Origin: an uncultured Eubacteriales bacterium
Lineage (GTDB): Bacteria > Bacillota > Clostridia > Oscillospirales > CAG-272
DNA length: 10,320 bases
Direction of reading: 5' to 3'
Assembly (NCBI GenBank): GCA_900546635.1
Contig: URDS01000073.1
Span: forward strand, 1-10,320
Positions 1 through 7,113 of the stretch are shown here, one piece after another (positions within the stretch are counted from its first letter, which is position 1; each line of letters begins with the position of its first letter). The translations under genes and the position numbers were made by a program. The notes beneath the pieces were generated by a model that saw only the letters and a list, made by a program, of their open reading frames with translations, made no database searches and was not told the DNA's origin.

Positions 1-122
1 TGGACGCTGCGCCGTTCATTCGGGAAGACCGCACCTATCTGCCGCTGAGATTCATTGCGGAAGCACTCGGCGCCGACGTGGACTGGATGGCACAGACAGC
101 GCAAATCATAATTATAAAATAA
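1..122 (+). CDS. 3' end of a copper-amine-oxidase-N (stalk) domain protein, partial
   Basis: Reading codons from base 3 gives 39 residues and a TAA stop at 120-122; the start lies outside the window. The visible tail includes DRTYLPLRFIAEALGADVDW, followed by a short hydrophobic end (QIIIIK). This is the signature of the copper amine oxidase N-terminal-like domain (PF07833 type). In Clostridia and Paenibacilli that domain is a repeated extracellular stalk or wall-associated module, and it is not an oxidase. The domain is at the very C-terminus of the protein. The catalytic or binding part is out of view, so no specific function can be given. The 94-base gap and a fresh promoter downstream suggest that this gene is separate from the following operon. 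Confidence 0.75.
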   Translation, partial: DAAPFIREDRTYLPLRFIAEALGADVDWMAQTAQIIIIK

Positions 123-137
123 ACAGATCTTATCGCG

Positions 138-155
138 AAGTTCAACAAAAGTTCA
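138..155 (+). repeat. Phased direct repeat upstream of the promoter (possible operator)
   Basis: AAGTTCA occurs at 138-144 and again at 149-155, 11 bases start to start, so both copies face the same side of the helix. The pair ends 7 bases before the -35 box of the operon promoter, a usual place for an activator site. An imperfect third copy (AAGTTGT, 167-173) lies inside the promoter spacer. Function is inferred from position only; a chance repeat in AT-rich DNA is possible. Confidence 0.3.
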
Positions 156-162
156 GAGGCAT

Positions 163-190
163 TTGAAAGTTGTTTTTTAACAGCTATTAT
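163..190 (+). promoter_or_regulatory. Predicted sigma-A/sigma-70 promoter for the four-gene operon
   Basis: The -35 box TTGAAA (163-168, consensus TTGACA) and the -10 box TATTAT (185-190, consensus TATAAT) are separated by 16 bases. Transcription would begin near 197, giving a leader of about 20 bases that still contains the AAGGAG ribosome binding site (205-210). It is the only convincing promoter in the gap between the upstream stop and the 217 start. No comparable promoter was seen at the later gene junctions, which leave almost no non-coding room. Confidence 0.6.
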
Positions 191-216
191 CCAAAAACAG
201 TTGCAAGGAGATCAAT

Positions 217-3200
217 ATGATTGCAAGTTTTACCGGAAAGAAAGCCGCTTGTTTCCTTTTTTTCATCATGCTGTTGATTTCAACATGCGTTTGTTTGCCT
301 ATTGTTTCGACAGCGGATGAAAATGTTGTATACGTCAGTTATTCAAACGGAAACGACGGCAACGCAGGAACAGCTGAATCGCCGTTGAAAACCACAACTG
401 CGGCCATAAACGCTCTGCAAGCGGGCGGTACTGTGGTCATCACGGATCGGTATACAATGGATTCGGATATATCAACGGTCGCGGGGTTGCCTACCTATGC
501 AGAACCTGCGCATACCGGAGAAATTACGTTTACTTCGGTGTACGACGGAGTTGATTATCGTCAAAAAGGCGCGGTTTTGTATTTCCCGAAAAAAATGACC
601 TACAGTTGCAGCGGAAATGTGATATTTCAGGATATTACGTTTGAAAGTCAAGCTGTGGAAGTTTATATGGTCGGGAATTTTAACAGCATACATTTTGCAA
701 AAGGCTTTGAAGCCAAAAATACATCCGGCGATGCCAAATTCCTGTTTGCCATCGGCGGCTATCTTGCGCCGCAAAGTGCGGATCTGCCCGCAGATAAAGA
801 TTCCAATATCACGATTGAATCGGGTGCATTCAAACGGGTGATGGGCTTTTCATGGCAAAAGGGAACGGCAATTTATACGTTTACCGGTACGGCAAACATA
901 ACGGTCAGCGGCGGCGCAATTGACGTGCTGTACGGCGGCTCTGCTTTGAATCATTACAGCGGAAATCTGCGGCTTACTGTCAGCGGAGGAACACACGGCA
1001 CCATTTATGCCGCAGGGGATGTGACCAGACCGCTGCTCGGCACGGCGGAAATTCGACTGCTCGGCGGATCGGTTAAAAACATTTATATAAATAATGTAAT
1101 AGGAAACGCGGCGCTGGTATTGGAAAACGGAAAACTAACCGGAGAAGCATCGGTTTCCTATAAAAGCGATGAACTCGCCGCTGATGCCAAAGATTCGGTC
1201 AAAAAGCTCTTTTACAATACTGAAAACTTCAAGGAAACTTTGGCTTCTTCTATTGCGGGAATTACCGCTAAAGAGGGATACGGCGATCTTAAAAACATAG
1301 ACACGGCCTCGCTTTTGGAAAGTCAGGAAATAACGCCGATTACCCCGCCCGAAAAACCTCCGGTCACGCCTCCTGAAATCACCGAATTTCCGACCGGCGC
1401 GGGTACCCCCGCAAGCGCAAATGCGGCATATGTCAGTTCTGCAAAAGGCAATGATCAAAATGCCGGAACCAAGGCAGCCCCCTTTCAAACCATCACCAAA
1501 GCAATAGAATCACTTTCGGCAACCGGCGGCGTCGTTGTCTTGACCGATCGTTACGTAATGGGGGAAAATACCGAAATTCTCAATGAGGTGCGCACGTATA
1601 CGGAACCTGAACACATCGGGAAGATTACCATAACCGGTATTTACGACGGAGTAAACTATGGCGCGAAAGGCGCTCAGATCTACTTCCCGGAAAAGATGAC
1701 GTATAATTTGAACGGCGATACGACATTTGAATATCTCACGATTACGAGCGACGCAAACGACGTGTATTTTGCAGGCCAATTCCATAAAATGGAGTTCGGC
1801 GAAGGTTTCATCTGCAAAAACACATTGGGACAGGCAAAATTTGCTTTTGCTATCGGCGGATACTACTCGCCGCATACCTGGAGCTTGCCATCGGATCTTG
1901 ACGCGCATATTATCATTCGGAGCGGAAGCTTTAAGCGTATCATGGGATTTGCCTATGTAAAGGGCGTCGCGACATTTACCTTTACGGGAACCGCTTATAT
2001 TACGGTTTATGACGGACATATCGACCGCATTTACGGCGGCACCTCGCTAAACCATTACGGCGGAAGTTCCAAAATCCGCGTGGAGGGCGGCAGTCTCGGC
2101 GACATTTACGCCGCAGGCGATGCTACGCGCCGTTTAAACGGTTCTGCGACGATTGAACTGATGGACGGAACGATAAAAAATCTGTTTATCAACAATGTGC
2201 TTGGCGATACGGATATTCTGTTGGATAGGGCTGACCTTTCCGCCCTTCAGGTTTCCTATGCAAATGAGACCATAGCGAACCTTGCCTACGGCAGCAAAAT
2301 CTCGCTCCGCTATAATTCTGTTTTCCACAATGCCGAATGGGTAAATTCGCTGGAAGGCTTGACGGAAATTGAGCGCTTTGGTGCCGTATATCTCAAACAG
2401 GGCGCTTTGGGAGACGGAAAAAGCGCAGATACGCCGACTGGAAATCTGGATACGGCCATAAAACTTTTGGCAAACGGCGGCGGATCGGTTGTCGTAATCG
2501 GGAATTACAATGTAAAGGATTATACCGAACCGGAACATGCCGAAGCGATTCGATTCGTCGGTCAAGCGGAAAATCTCAGCGGCGGATCGCTGACGATAAA
2601 CGGTACATGGTCGCTTTCGGGTGAAACCTGTTTCGATTCGATCACCATAAACGGCAGCGGTGTATTTGAAGCGCGCCATGATACGCTGCGTTTCGGCAGC
2701 GAAACGATTATAAACGGTCAATTTGATATTTTTGGCGGTTACGCACGGCGCAGCGGTACAAAAGGCGCGTCCGGCAGAATCGAAATTTTGGGCGGCGCTT
2801 TTAATACCGTCTGCGGTTTGGGCATGGGCGCTTCGGATACGCAGTTTAACACATCCTATATTGAAATCGGCGGCGGTCATGTCAAAACGGTGATCGGAGC
2901 TTCTTCTAAAGCAGGGTATGCGGACTCCGTCACGGTTTCTGTCAGCGGCGGTACGATTGATGAAATTCGCATAACCGACGGTGAATCATCGGGCGTTAAA
3001 AACGCCGCGCTTGAAATTTCCGGCGGTGAAATTTCAAATGTAAATTTGAACCGCGTTACCGAGCAGGCAACGCTCAGACTGAGCGGCGGCACGATTCGTA
3101 ATTTTAAATTTGAAAATACAGATTGTACAAAGACGTTAAGATACAATCCCGCAAAGACAGAAAACGCGCTGATAGAAAGCCTTCAGACGCAGTTTAACGA

Positions 3201-5625
3201 AGTTCTGCCGGAGCAGACCGTGTACGTAAAGGACGGAGCGGACGGCAATGGATTTACACCTGCCCATCCGGTGGGAAGTTTAAAGCAAGCTTTTGAAAAT
3301 CTGTCCGTCGGCGGCGGAACGATTGTGATTTGCGGTCCGATGGCCATTGCTGAAACGCTGATTTTGCCGAAAGCGGATGCGCCGATTCTGCTGACCGGCG
3401 TATACGACGGTATAGATTATCGGGATACGGAGCAAGCGCGGATCACCATGGGCGCGCATATCCTGTTCCAATCCGAAGTTTCACTCGAAGCGCTTGAAAT
3501 CGAATCTGTAGAAAATTCGGTTTATCTGATTTTTAACGGAAACAAAGCAAAAATCGGCGCGGATATGCGTTCGTTCATGGCGCCGAACGTATCCGCTTAT
3601 ACGGGACTTGTCGCCGGATCGAATACCGGAAAGGCGATTGTGAATACCGATTTGACGGTCGAAAGCGGAACGTGGAACCACGTCTACGGCGGCAATATCG
3701 CGGGCGGCACATACGACAGTTCCGATTTCAATTTAACCATCAACGGCGGTGAAATTTTCGGGAAAGTGATTGCCAGCGGCCGCGGCAACCAAAGCGGCAA
3801 CTCGCATCTCACGGTGAACGGCGGAACCCTTTATTCGGGTATTTTCGGAACAGCGCCCACACCCAAAGAAGAATCCTATACCGGTAATATTGATATTACG
3901 ATTTCCGGCGGTACTATTTACGGTAAAATCACAATTGCAACCAGTTATGCGTCCGCTATGCTCGGAAAATACACGGTAACCGTAAACGGCGGAGACTTTT
4001 CGCACTTGACCGATATTGAAGGCGATGCGAAGTATTCCGGCAGAATTACTTCAACATGCCATATCGGAGAAAATGCAGATCTTTCTTCGGAGCGTGTCGA
4101 TAGCTTTACCTATCAAAATCCGATACGCAGAACTGCGGATCCGCGCATTGCGCTTGTAAACGGCATGTATTACTACGTTTACACTTCCGGCTCTACGCTC
4201 AGCGTTTATAAAGCGGCCAACGTATCCGACCTTGCTTACGCATTGCCCGAACTCGTTTGGGATGCAAGGGAAGTATCCGAGGCGCTTGAAGGGCGAACCG
4301 GCAACATTTGGCCATCGGAAATTCAATACTTTTCCGCAGATGAGTTCGGAGAAGAGCATGCCGGCTGGTACCTTTTCTTCTCGACATACGATCCCGGTAC
4401 GACCGAAAGCGGAAAAGTGGACGGCAGCAACCGGCGCAGCTATGTGCTGAAATGCACTTCCGACGAACTTCAGGGTGAATGGGTGAACCCGGAAACCGGA
4501 GAAAAGAATATTCCGGCGCGTTTTGGCAGCGATACATACGACTGGGTGAACAAAACCGATTGGACAGCCGGTGAAAGCACGCTTCGCTACGGCGGCAAAA
4601 CGTACGCGCTTTGGATTGGTCAGACAGGGCGGGGAACCGAGGCATTTAAACAGACCATGTATCTTTCCGAACTCAAAAATCCTTGGACTGTAACCGGTCC
4701 GATTTTGGAACTGGTCAATCCGGAATACGATTGGGAACGTGTCGGTTACGGTTACAGCGCTGCCGAAAAAATTTGGTATCCGGCGGTTATCGAAGGGGCG
4801 ACGCCGATCTACGGCGCAAACGGGGAACTGTTTGTTCTGTATGCCGCCAGCGGATATTGGACAACAGAGTATTGCGTCGGTCAGATGAAGTTCCTCGGCG
4901 GCGATCTTTTTGACATCAAGAACTGGGAAAAGAGTCCGCAGCCGGTCTTCTCCAAAAATCAGGAGGTAAACGGCGTCGGCGGTCTGTCCCCGGTCACAAC
5001 GCCTGACGGAAAGACACAATATATCCTTTATCACGGGTATCTCGGCGAAACAACAGCCAGCGGCAGATATTGCTTTATGGAACCGTATACAGTCGATGCA
5101 AGCGGCGTTCACTTCGGTGCAGACGGCCATCCGTCTCCGCTCGATACATCGTTTGTTTTGGCATTAAATCAAACGCATTTGTTGAAAAAGATTTCCGGCT
5201 TTGACGAACAGGATACCAATTTCCTTTTTACTGAAATCACCACGGTCTCCGGGGCGATTACCCCTGAAATACTTGATCTGAAAGTCTATGGGGGAGCGCC
5301 GTATGATTCAAGTTTCGGCGACGTGAAATTCTGTTATTCCTCAGATGATGTATCTTTTGAAGAAGGTCTTCCGCAAAAGCCGGGCACATACACCATTCGC
5401 GCATCTTTGACCGGTCAATACGCATTTGACGGCCTTGGCGGCACCTTTTCCGTTACGATAACCGATCCTGCCGGAAATGTTCCGGAGTCATCTGACAAGA
5501 CTTCGGAACAATCGAACAAAACCTCCGGATGGATTTTGCCGGCCGCAATATCCGCAGTATGCGTCGTGGGTGCGGTAATCGGTATATTCGCATTAAAAAA
5601 ATCAATTTTGAAGGGGAAAAAATGA
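217..5625 (+). CDS. Giant secreted surface protein: four beta-helix modules, GH43-like propeller, Ig-like domain, membrane anchor
   Basis: The product has 1802 residues. The ATG at 217 is chosen because AAGGAG sits 6 bases upstream and the encoded N-terminus is a signal peptide: Lys8-Lys9, a hydrophobic core about 10-30, and probable cleavage after STA (residue 33). Residues 37-370 and 403-720 are two closely similar modules; 723-998 and 1001-1293 are two more divergent ones. Each opens with a YV..GND..AGT..SP-like block and AI..L..GG.VV(I/L), then runs into short Gly-rich beta rungs (SGG.I..IYGG), which suggests right-handed parallel beta-helices. A Pro-rich linker (about 371-402) follows the first. 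Residues about 1299-1640 resemble a GH43 five-bladed propeller: NPI...ADPRI (Asp1308, candidate base), IWPSEI (1364-1369), VIEGA (Glu1526, candidate acid), PDGKTQYILYHG. This class cleaves arabinosides or xylosides, but the substrate is not determinable here. An Ig/MBG-like stretch (about 1675-1750), a Ser/Thr/Lys linker and a membrane helix (about 1772-1793) ending in a Lys-rich tail follow. There is no LPXTG signal. The stop overlaps the next start. Domain calls are good; activity is uncertain. Confidence 0.85.
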   Translation: MIASFTGKKAACFLFFIMLLISTCVCLPIVSTADENVVYVSYSNGNDGNAGTAESPLKTTTAAINALQAGGTVVITDRYTMDSDISTVAGLPTYAEPAHTGEITFTSVYDGVDYRQKGAVLYFPKKMTYSCSGNVIFQDITFESQAVEVYMVGNFNSIHFAKGFEAKNTSGDAKFLFAIGGYLAPQSADLPADKDSNITIESGAFKRVMGFSWQKGTAIYTFTGTANITVSGGAIDVLYGGSALNHYSGNLRLTVSGGTHGTIYAAGDVTRPLLGTAEIRLLGGSVKNIYINNVIGNAALVLENGKLTGEASVSYKSDELAADAKDSVKKLFYNTENFKETLASSIAGITAKEGYGDLKNIDTASLLESQEITPITPPEKPPVTPPEITEFPTGAGTPASANAAYVSSAKGNDQNAGTKAAPFQTITKAIESLSATGGVVVLTDRYVMGENTEILNEVRTYTEPEHIGKITITGIYDGVNYGAKGAQIYFPEKMTYNLNGDTTFEYLTITSDANDVYFAGQFHKMEFGEGFICKNTLGQAKFAFAIGGYYSPHTWSLPSDLDAHIIIRSGSFKRIMGFAYVKGVATFTFTGTAYITVYDGHIDRIYGGTSLNHYGGSSKIRVEGGSLGDIYAAGDATRRLNGSATIELMDGTIKNLFINNVLGDTDILLDRADLSALQVSYANETIANLAYGSKISLRYNSVFHNAEWVNSLEGLTEIERFGAVYLKQGALGDGKSADTPTGNLDTAIKLLANGGGSVVVIGNYNVKDYTEPEHAEAIRFVGQAENLSGGSLTINGTWSLSGETCFDSITINGSGVFEARHDTLRFGSETIINGQFDIFGGYARRSGTKGASGRIEILGGAFNTVCGLGMGASDTQFNTSYIEIGGGHVKTVIGASSKAGYADSVTVSVSGGTIDEIRITDGESSGVKNAALEISGGEISNVNLNRVTEQATLRLSGGTIRNFKFENTDCTKTLRYNPAKTENALIESLQTQFNEVLPEQTVYVKDGADGNGFTPAHPVGSLKQAFENLSVGGGTIVICGPMAIAETLILPKADAPILLTGVYDGIDYRDTEQARITMGAHILFQSEVSLEALEIESVENSVYLIFNGNKAKIGADMRSFMAPNVSAYTGLVAGSNTGKAIVNTDLTVESGTWNHVYGGNIAGGTYDSSDFNLTINGGEIFGKVIASGRGNQSGNSHLTVNGGTLYSGIFGTAPTPKEESYTGNIDITISGGTIYGKITIATSYASAMLGKYTVTVNGGDFSHLTDIEGDAKYSGRITSTCHIGENADLSSERVDSFTYQNPIRRTADPRIALVNGMYYYVYTSGSTLSVYKAANVSDLAYALPELVWDAREVSEALEGRTGNIWPSEIQYFSADEFGEEHAGWYLFFSTYDPGTTESGKVDGSNRRSYVLKCTSDELQGEWVNPETGEKNIPARFGSDTYDWVNKTDWTAGESTLRYGGKTYALWIGQTGRGTEAFKQTMYLSELKNPWTVTGPILELVNPEYDWERVGYGYSAAEKIWYPAVIEGATPIYGANGELFVLYAASGYWTTEYCVGQMKFLGGDLFDIKNWEKSPQPVFSKNQEVNGVGGLSPVTTPDGKTQYILYHGYLGETTASGRYCFMEPYTVDASGVHFGADGHPSPLDTSFVLALNQTHLLKKISGFDEQDTNFLFTEITTVSGAITPEILDLKVYGGAPYDSSFGDVKFCYSSDDVSFEEGLPQKPGTYTIRASLTGQYAFDGLGGTFSVTITDPAGNVPESSDKTSEQSNKTSGWILPAAISAVCVVGAVIGIFALKKSILKGKK
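325..4095 (+). repeat. Four tandem repeats within the coding sequence (beta-helix modules)
   Basis: The modules cover roughly 325-1326, 1423-2382, 2383-3210 and 3217-4095. Modules 1 and 2 are similar along their whole length: EP.H.G.IT...YDGV.Y, .YFP.KMTY, FAIGGY, FKR.MGF, LNHY.G and IYAAGD.TR all recur in the same order, at about half identity by eye. Module 3 keeps TEPEH but lacks the YFP.KMTY block and is shorter. Module 4 keeps VYDGIDY and the opening block. This is protein-level repetition; I saw no long identical DNA stretches, so the duplications are not recent. Confidence 0.75.
5611..5616 (+). promoter_or_regulatory. Ribosome binding site deciding the lipoprotein start
   Basis: AAGGGG ends 5 bases before the ATG at 5622, inside the last codons of the previous gene. 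It supports the 5622 start over an in-frame ATG at 5529, because only 5622 puts a lipoprotein signal peptide at the N-terminus. The ATGA overlap (5622-5625) suggests translational coupling with the surface protein. Confidence 0.65.
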
Positions 5626-7097
5626 TGAAGCTCAAAAAAATTGTGGCCATGACGGTTGTCGGATGCGCCGTATTTATGTTTTCATCCTGCAAAGATGATC
5701 CCGCTGTTACAACCACCGAAAACAGCGGTCAAACCGATGCGCCGGTAACGACCGAAAGCATAGGCAATACGGATTTTGAAACGGAACTCAAAGATTACAA
5801 TGGGTATGATTTTACAATTCTTTCCGCGGGGAACGTTGCTTATGACGACTTTGCTTATGATGAAGCTTCTTCTGTAGCGCTGGATAACGCAATGTATCAG
5901 CGTCAGCAAAAAGTAGAAAGCGATTACCATGTCAATATTGATTCTATCGTACAAAAAGCCTATTCTGTTGGAAACGGTCCCGGCTATCAGAAAATTTCAC
6001 AGGCGGTTTTAGGCGGAGACTGTTTCTATGATGCGGCGCTTGTTGCCGGATACGATGTGTCGGTTTTAGCCTATAACGATATGCTCTATGATATGAATTC
6101 TATTTCTACGCTGCATCTTGAGAAAGCATGGTGGGATCAGCAGGCCAATCGTGAGCTTGCAATCAATGATCTGATGTTCTTCACGACCGGAGACATTACA
6201 AATCAGGATAATGACTCGGTGTTTACGCTGGTATTCAATAAAAAGCTGTTCGCGGATTATCAGCTTGAAGATCCGTATGTGCTCGTCAAAGAAAACAAAT
6301 GGACACTGGAGAATTTCGGCAAACTCACCAAGGCGGTCGGTCAGGATTTGAATCATGACGATAAGCGAGACGAAAACGATCTGTTCGGTTTGCTGGTTTG
6401 GGATGATGCCATCATGGGGATTATCAATGCCAGCGGAGAAAAGTGCGCGACCGTGCAGGAAAACGGTGAAATTGTTCTTTCACTTTATAATGAACGGACC
6501 GTCAGCCTGCTGGAGCAGTATTTTGATATTATATTTGATGAAAATTCCGCTTTTTGCTATCAAAGACATATCAAAACCGGCGCCGACATGTGGAACAACA
6601 ATCAGGCGCTGTTTTGGATGACCGCAATGGCCAATATTCCGGCTATGCGTACAATGGAAGCGGATTTCGGGATTTTGCCGTATCCAAAGATGTCGGCCGA
6701 ACAGGATTCGTATCACAATACGATTTCTCCGTACAATTCGCAGTTCTATTGCGTTCCCCTTATCCAAAACGATGTGGAGATGACCGGTACGATTCTGGAA
6801 GCGCTGGCGTACTATGGATACACCATCGTAAAACCGGCGTATTATGATAAAACATTGGTGGGGCAGAGCACGCGCGATGACGAGAGTTCGGAGATGCTGG
6901 ACATTATTTTCTCCACGCTGTCCTTTGACTTCGGTTATTATTATCAGGTCGGCAGTTTCAACAGCCAACTGATCTTTATGGTACGTGAATACGACCGCAA
7001 TTTTACCTCACGTTACAATACCTATAAAACCGAAGCGGAAACAAAGCTTGATACGATCAATACATTTTTCAAACAAGTGATAAGCAAATGGAACTAA
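5622..7097 (+). CDS. Lipoprotein extracellular solute-binding protein (ABC-type, family 1-like)
   Basis: The product has 491 residues from the ATG at 5622. The N-terminus MMKLKKIVAM plus a hydrophobic stretch ends in a lipobox-like FSSC (residues 20-23), so Cys23 is the likely lipidated residue and the protein would sit on the outer face of the membrane. A Thr/Ser/Glu-rich linker (about 24-57) leads to the folded domain, which opens YNGYDFTIL. Its DNAMYQRQQKVESDYHVNID resembles the early region of many clostridial solute-binding lipoproteins. DLNHDDKRDENDLFG (242-256) matches the acidic D.N.D...D..D.(Y/F)G loop frequent in sugar-binding members of this superfamily. The length is normal for the family. 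In ABC importers such a protein hands its ligand to two permeases and an ATPase, none of which is in this window; it may use a remote transporter or act as a surface binder. Ligand unknown; an oligosaccharide is plausible from the neighbouring GH43-like protein. Confidence 0.8.
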   Translation: MMKLKKIVAMTVVGCAVFMFSSCKDDPAVTTTENSGQTDAPVTTESIGNTDFETELKDYNGYDFTILSAGNVAYDDFAYDEASSVALDNAMYQRQQKVESDYHVNIDSIVQKAYSVGNGPGYQKISQAVLGGDCFYDAALVAGYDVSVLAYNDMLYDMNSISTLHLEKAWWDQQANRELAINDLMFFTTGDITNQDNDSVFTLVFNKKLFADYQLEDPYVLVKENKWTLENFGKLTKAVGQDLNHDDKRDENDLFGLLVWDDAIMGIINASGEKCATVQENGEIVLSLYNERTVSLLEQYFDIIFDENSAFCYQRHIKTGADMWNNNQALFWMTAMANIPAMRTMEADFGILPYPKMSAEQDSYHNTISPYNSQFYCVPLIQNDVEMTGTILEALAYYGYTIVKPAYYDKTLVGQSTRDDESSEMLDIIFSTLSFDFGYYYQVGSFNSQLIFMVREYDRNFTSRYNTYKTEAETKLDTINTFFKQVISKWN

Positions 7098-7104
7098 AAG
7101 GGAG
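7098..7104 (+). promoter_or_regulatory. Ribosome binding site supporting a TTG start
   Basis: AAGGGAG lies immediately after the previous stop codon (TAA 7095-7097) and 9 bases before TTG at 7114. There is no ATG in that reading frame near the site; the next in-frame Met is well inside the conserved N-terminal region. TTG is therefore the best start. Confidence 0.65.
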
Positions 7105-7113
7105 AGATATACT

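Noticed and set aside
143..178. Possible terminator for the upstream gene: CAAC/GTTG and TTCA/TGAA pairings followed by TTTTTT (173-178).
   Set aside because: The stem is short and AT-rich, with a 5-by-1 internal loop. The T-run falls in the spacer of the much better promoter.
4051..5130. Long open frame of 359 codons on the minus strand opposite the GH43-like region.
   Set aside because: It has no ribosome binding site or recognisable domain and sits opposite a region with clear protein homology; it is a shadow of biased codon use.
5529..5621. Upstream ATG giving a 31-residue longer lipoprotein.
   Set aside because: The extension is charged and would bury the signal peptide. The 5622 ATG has its own ribosome binding site and yields a normal lipoprotein N-terminus.
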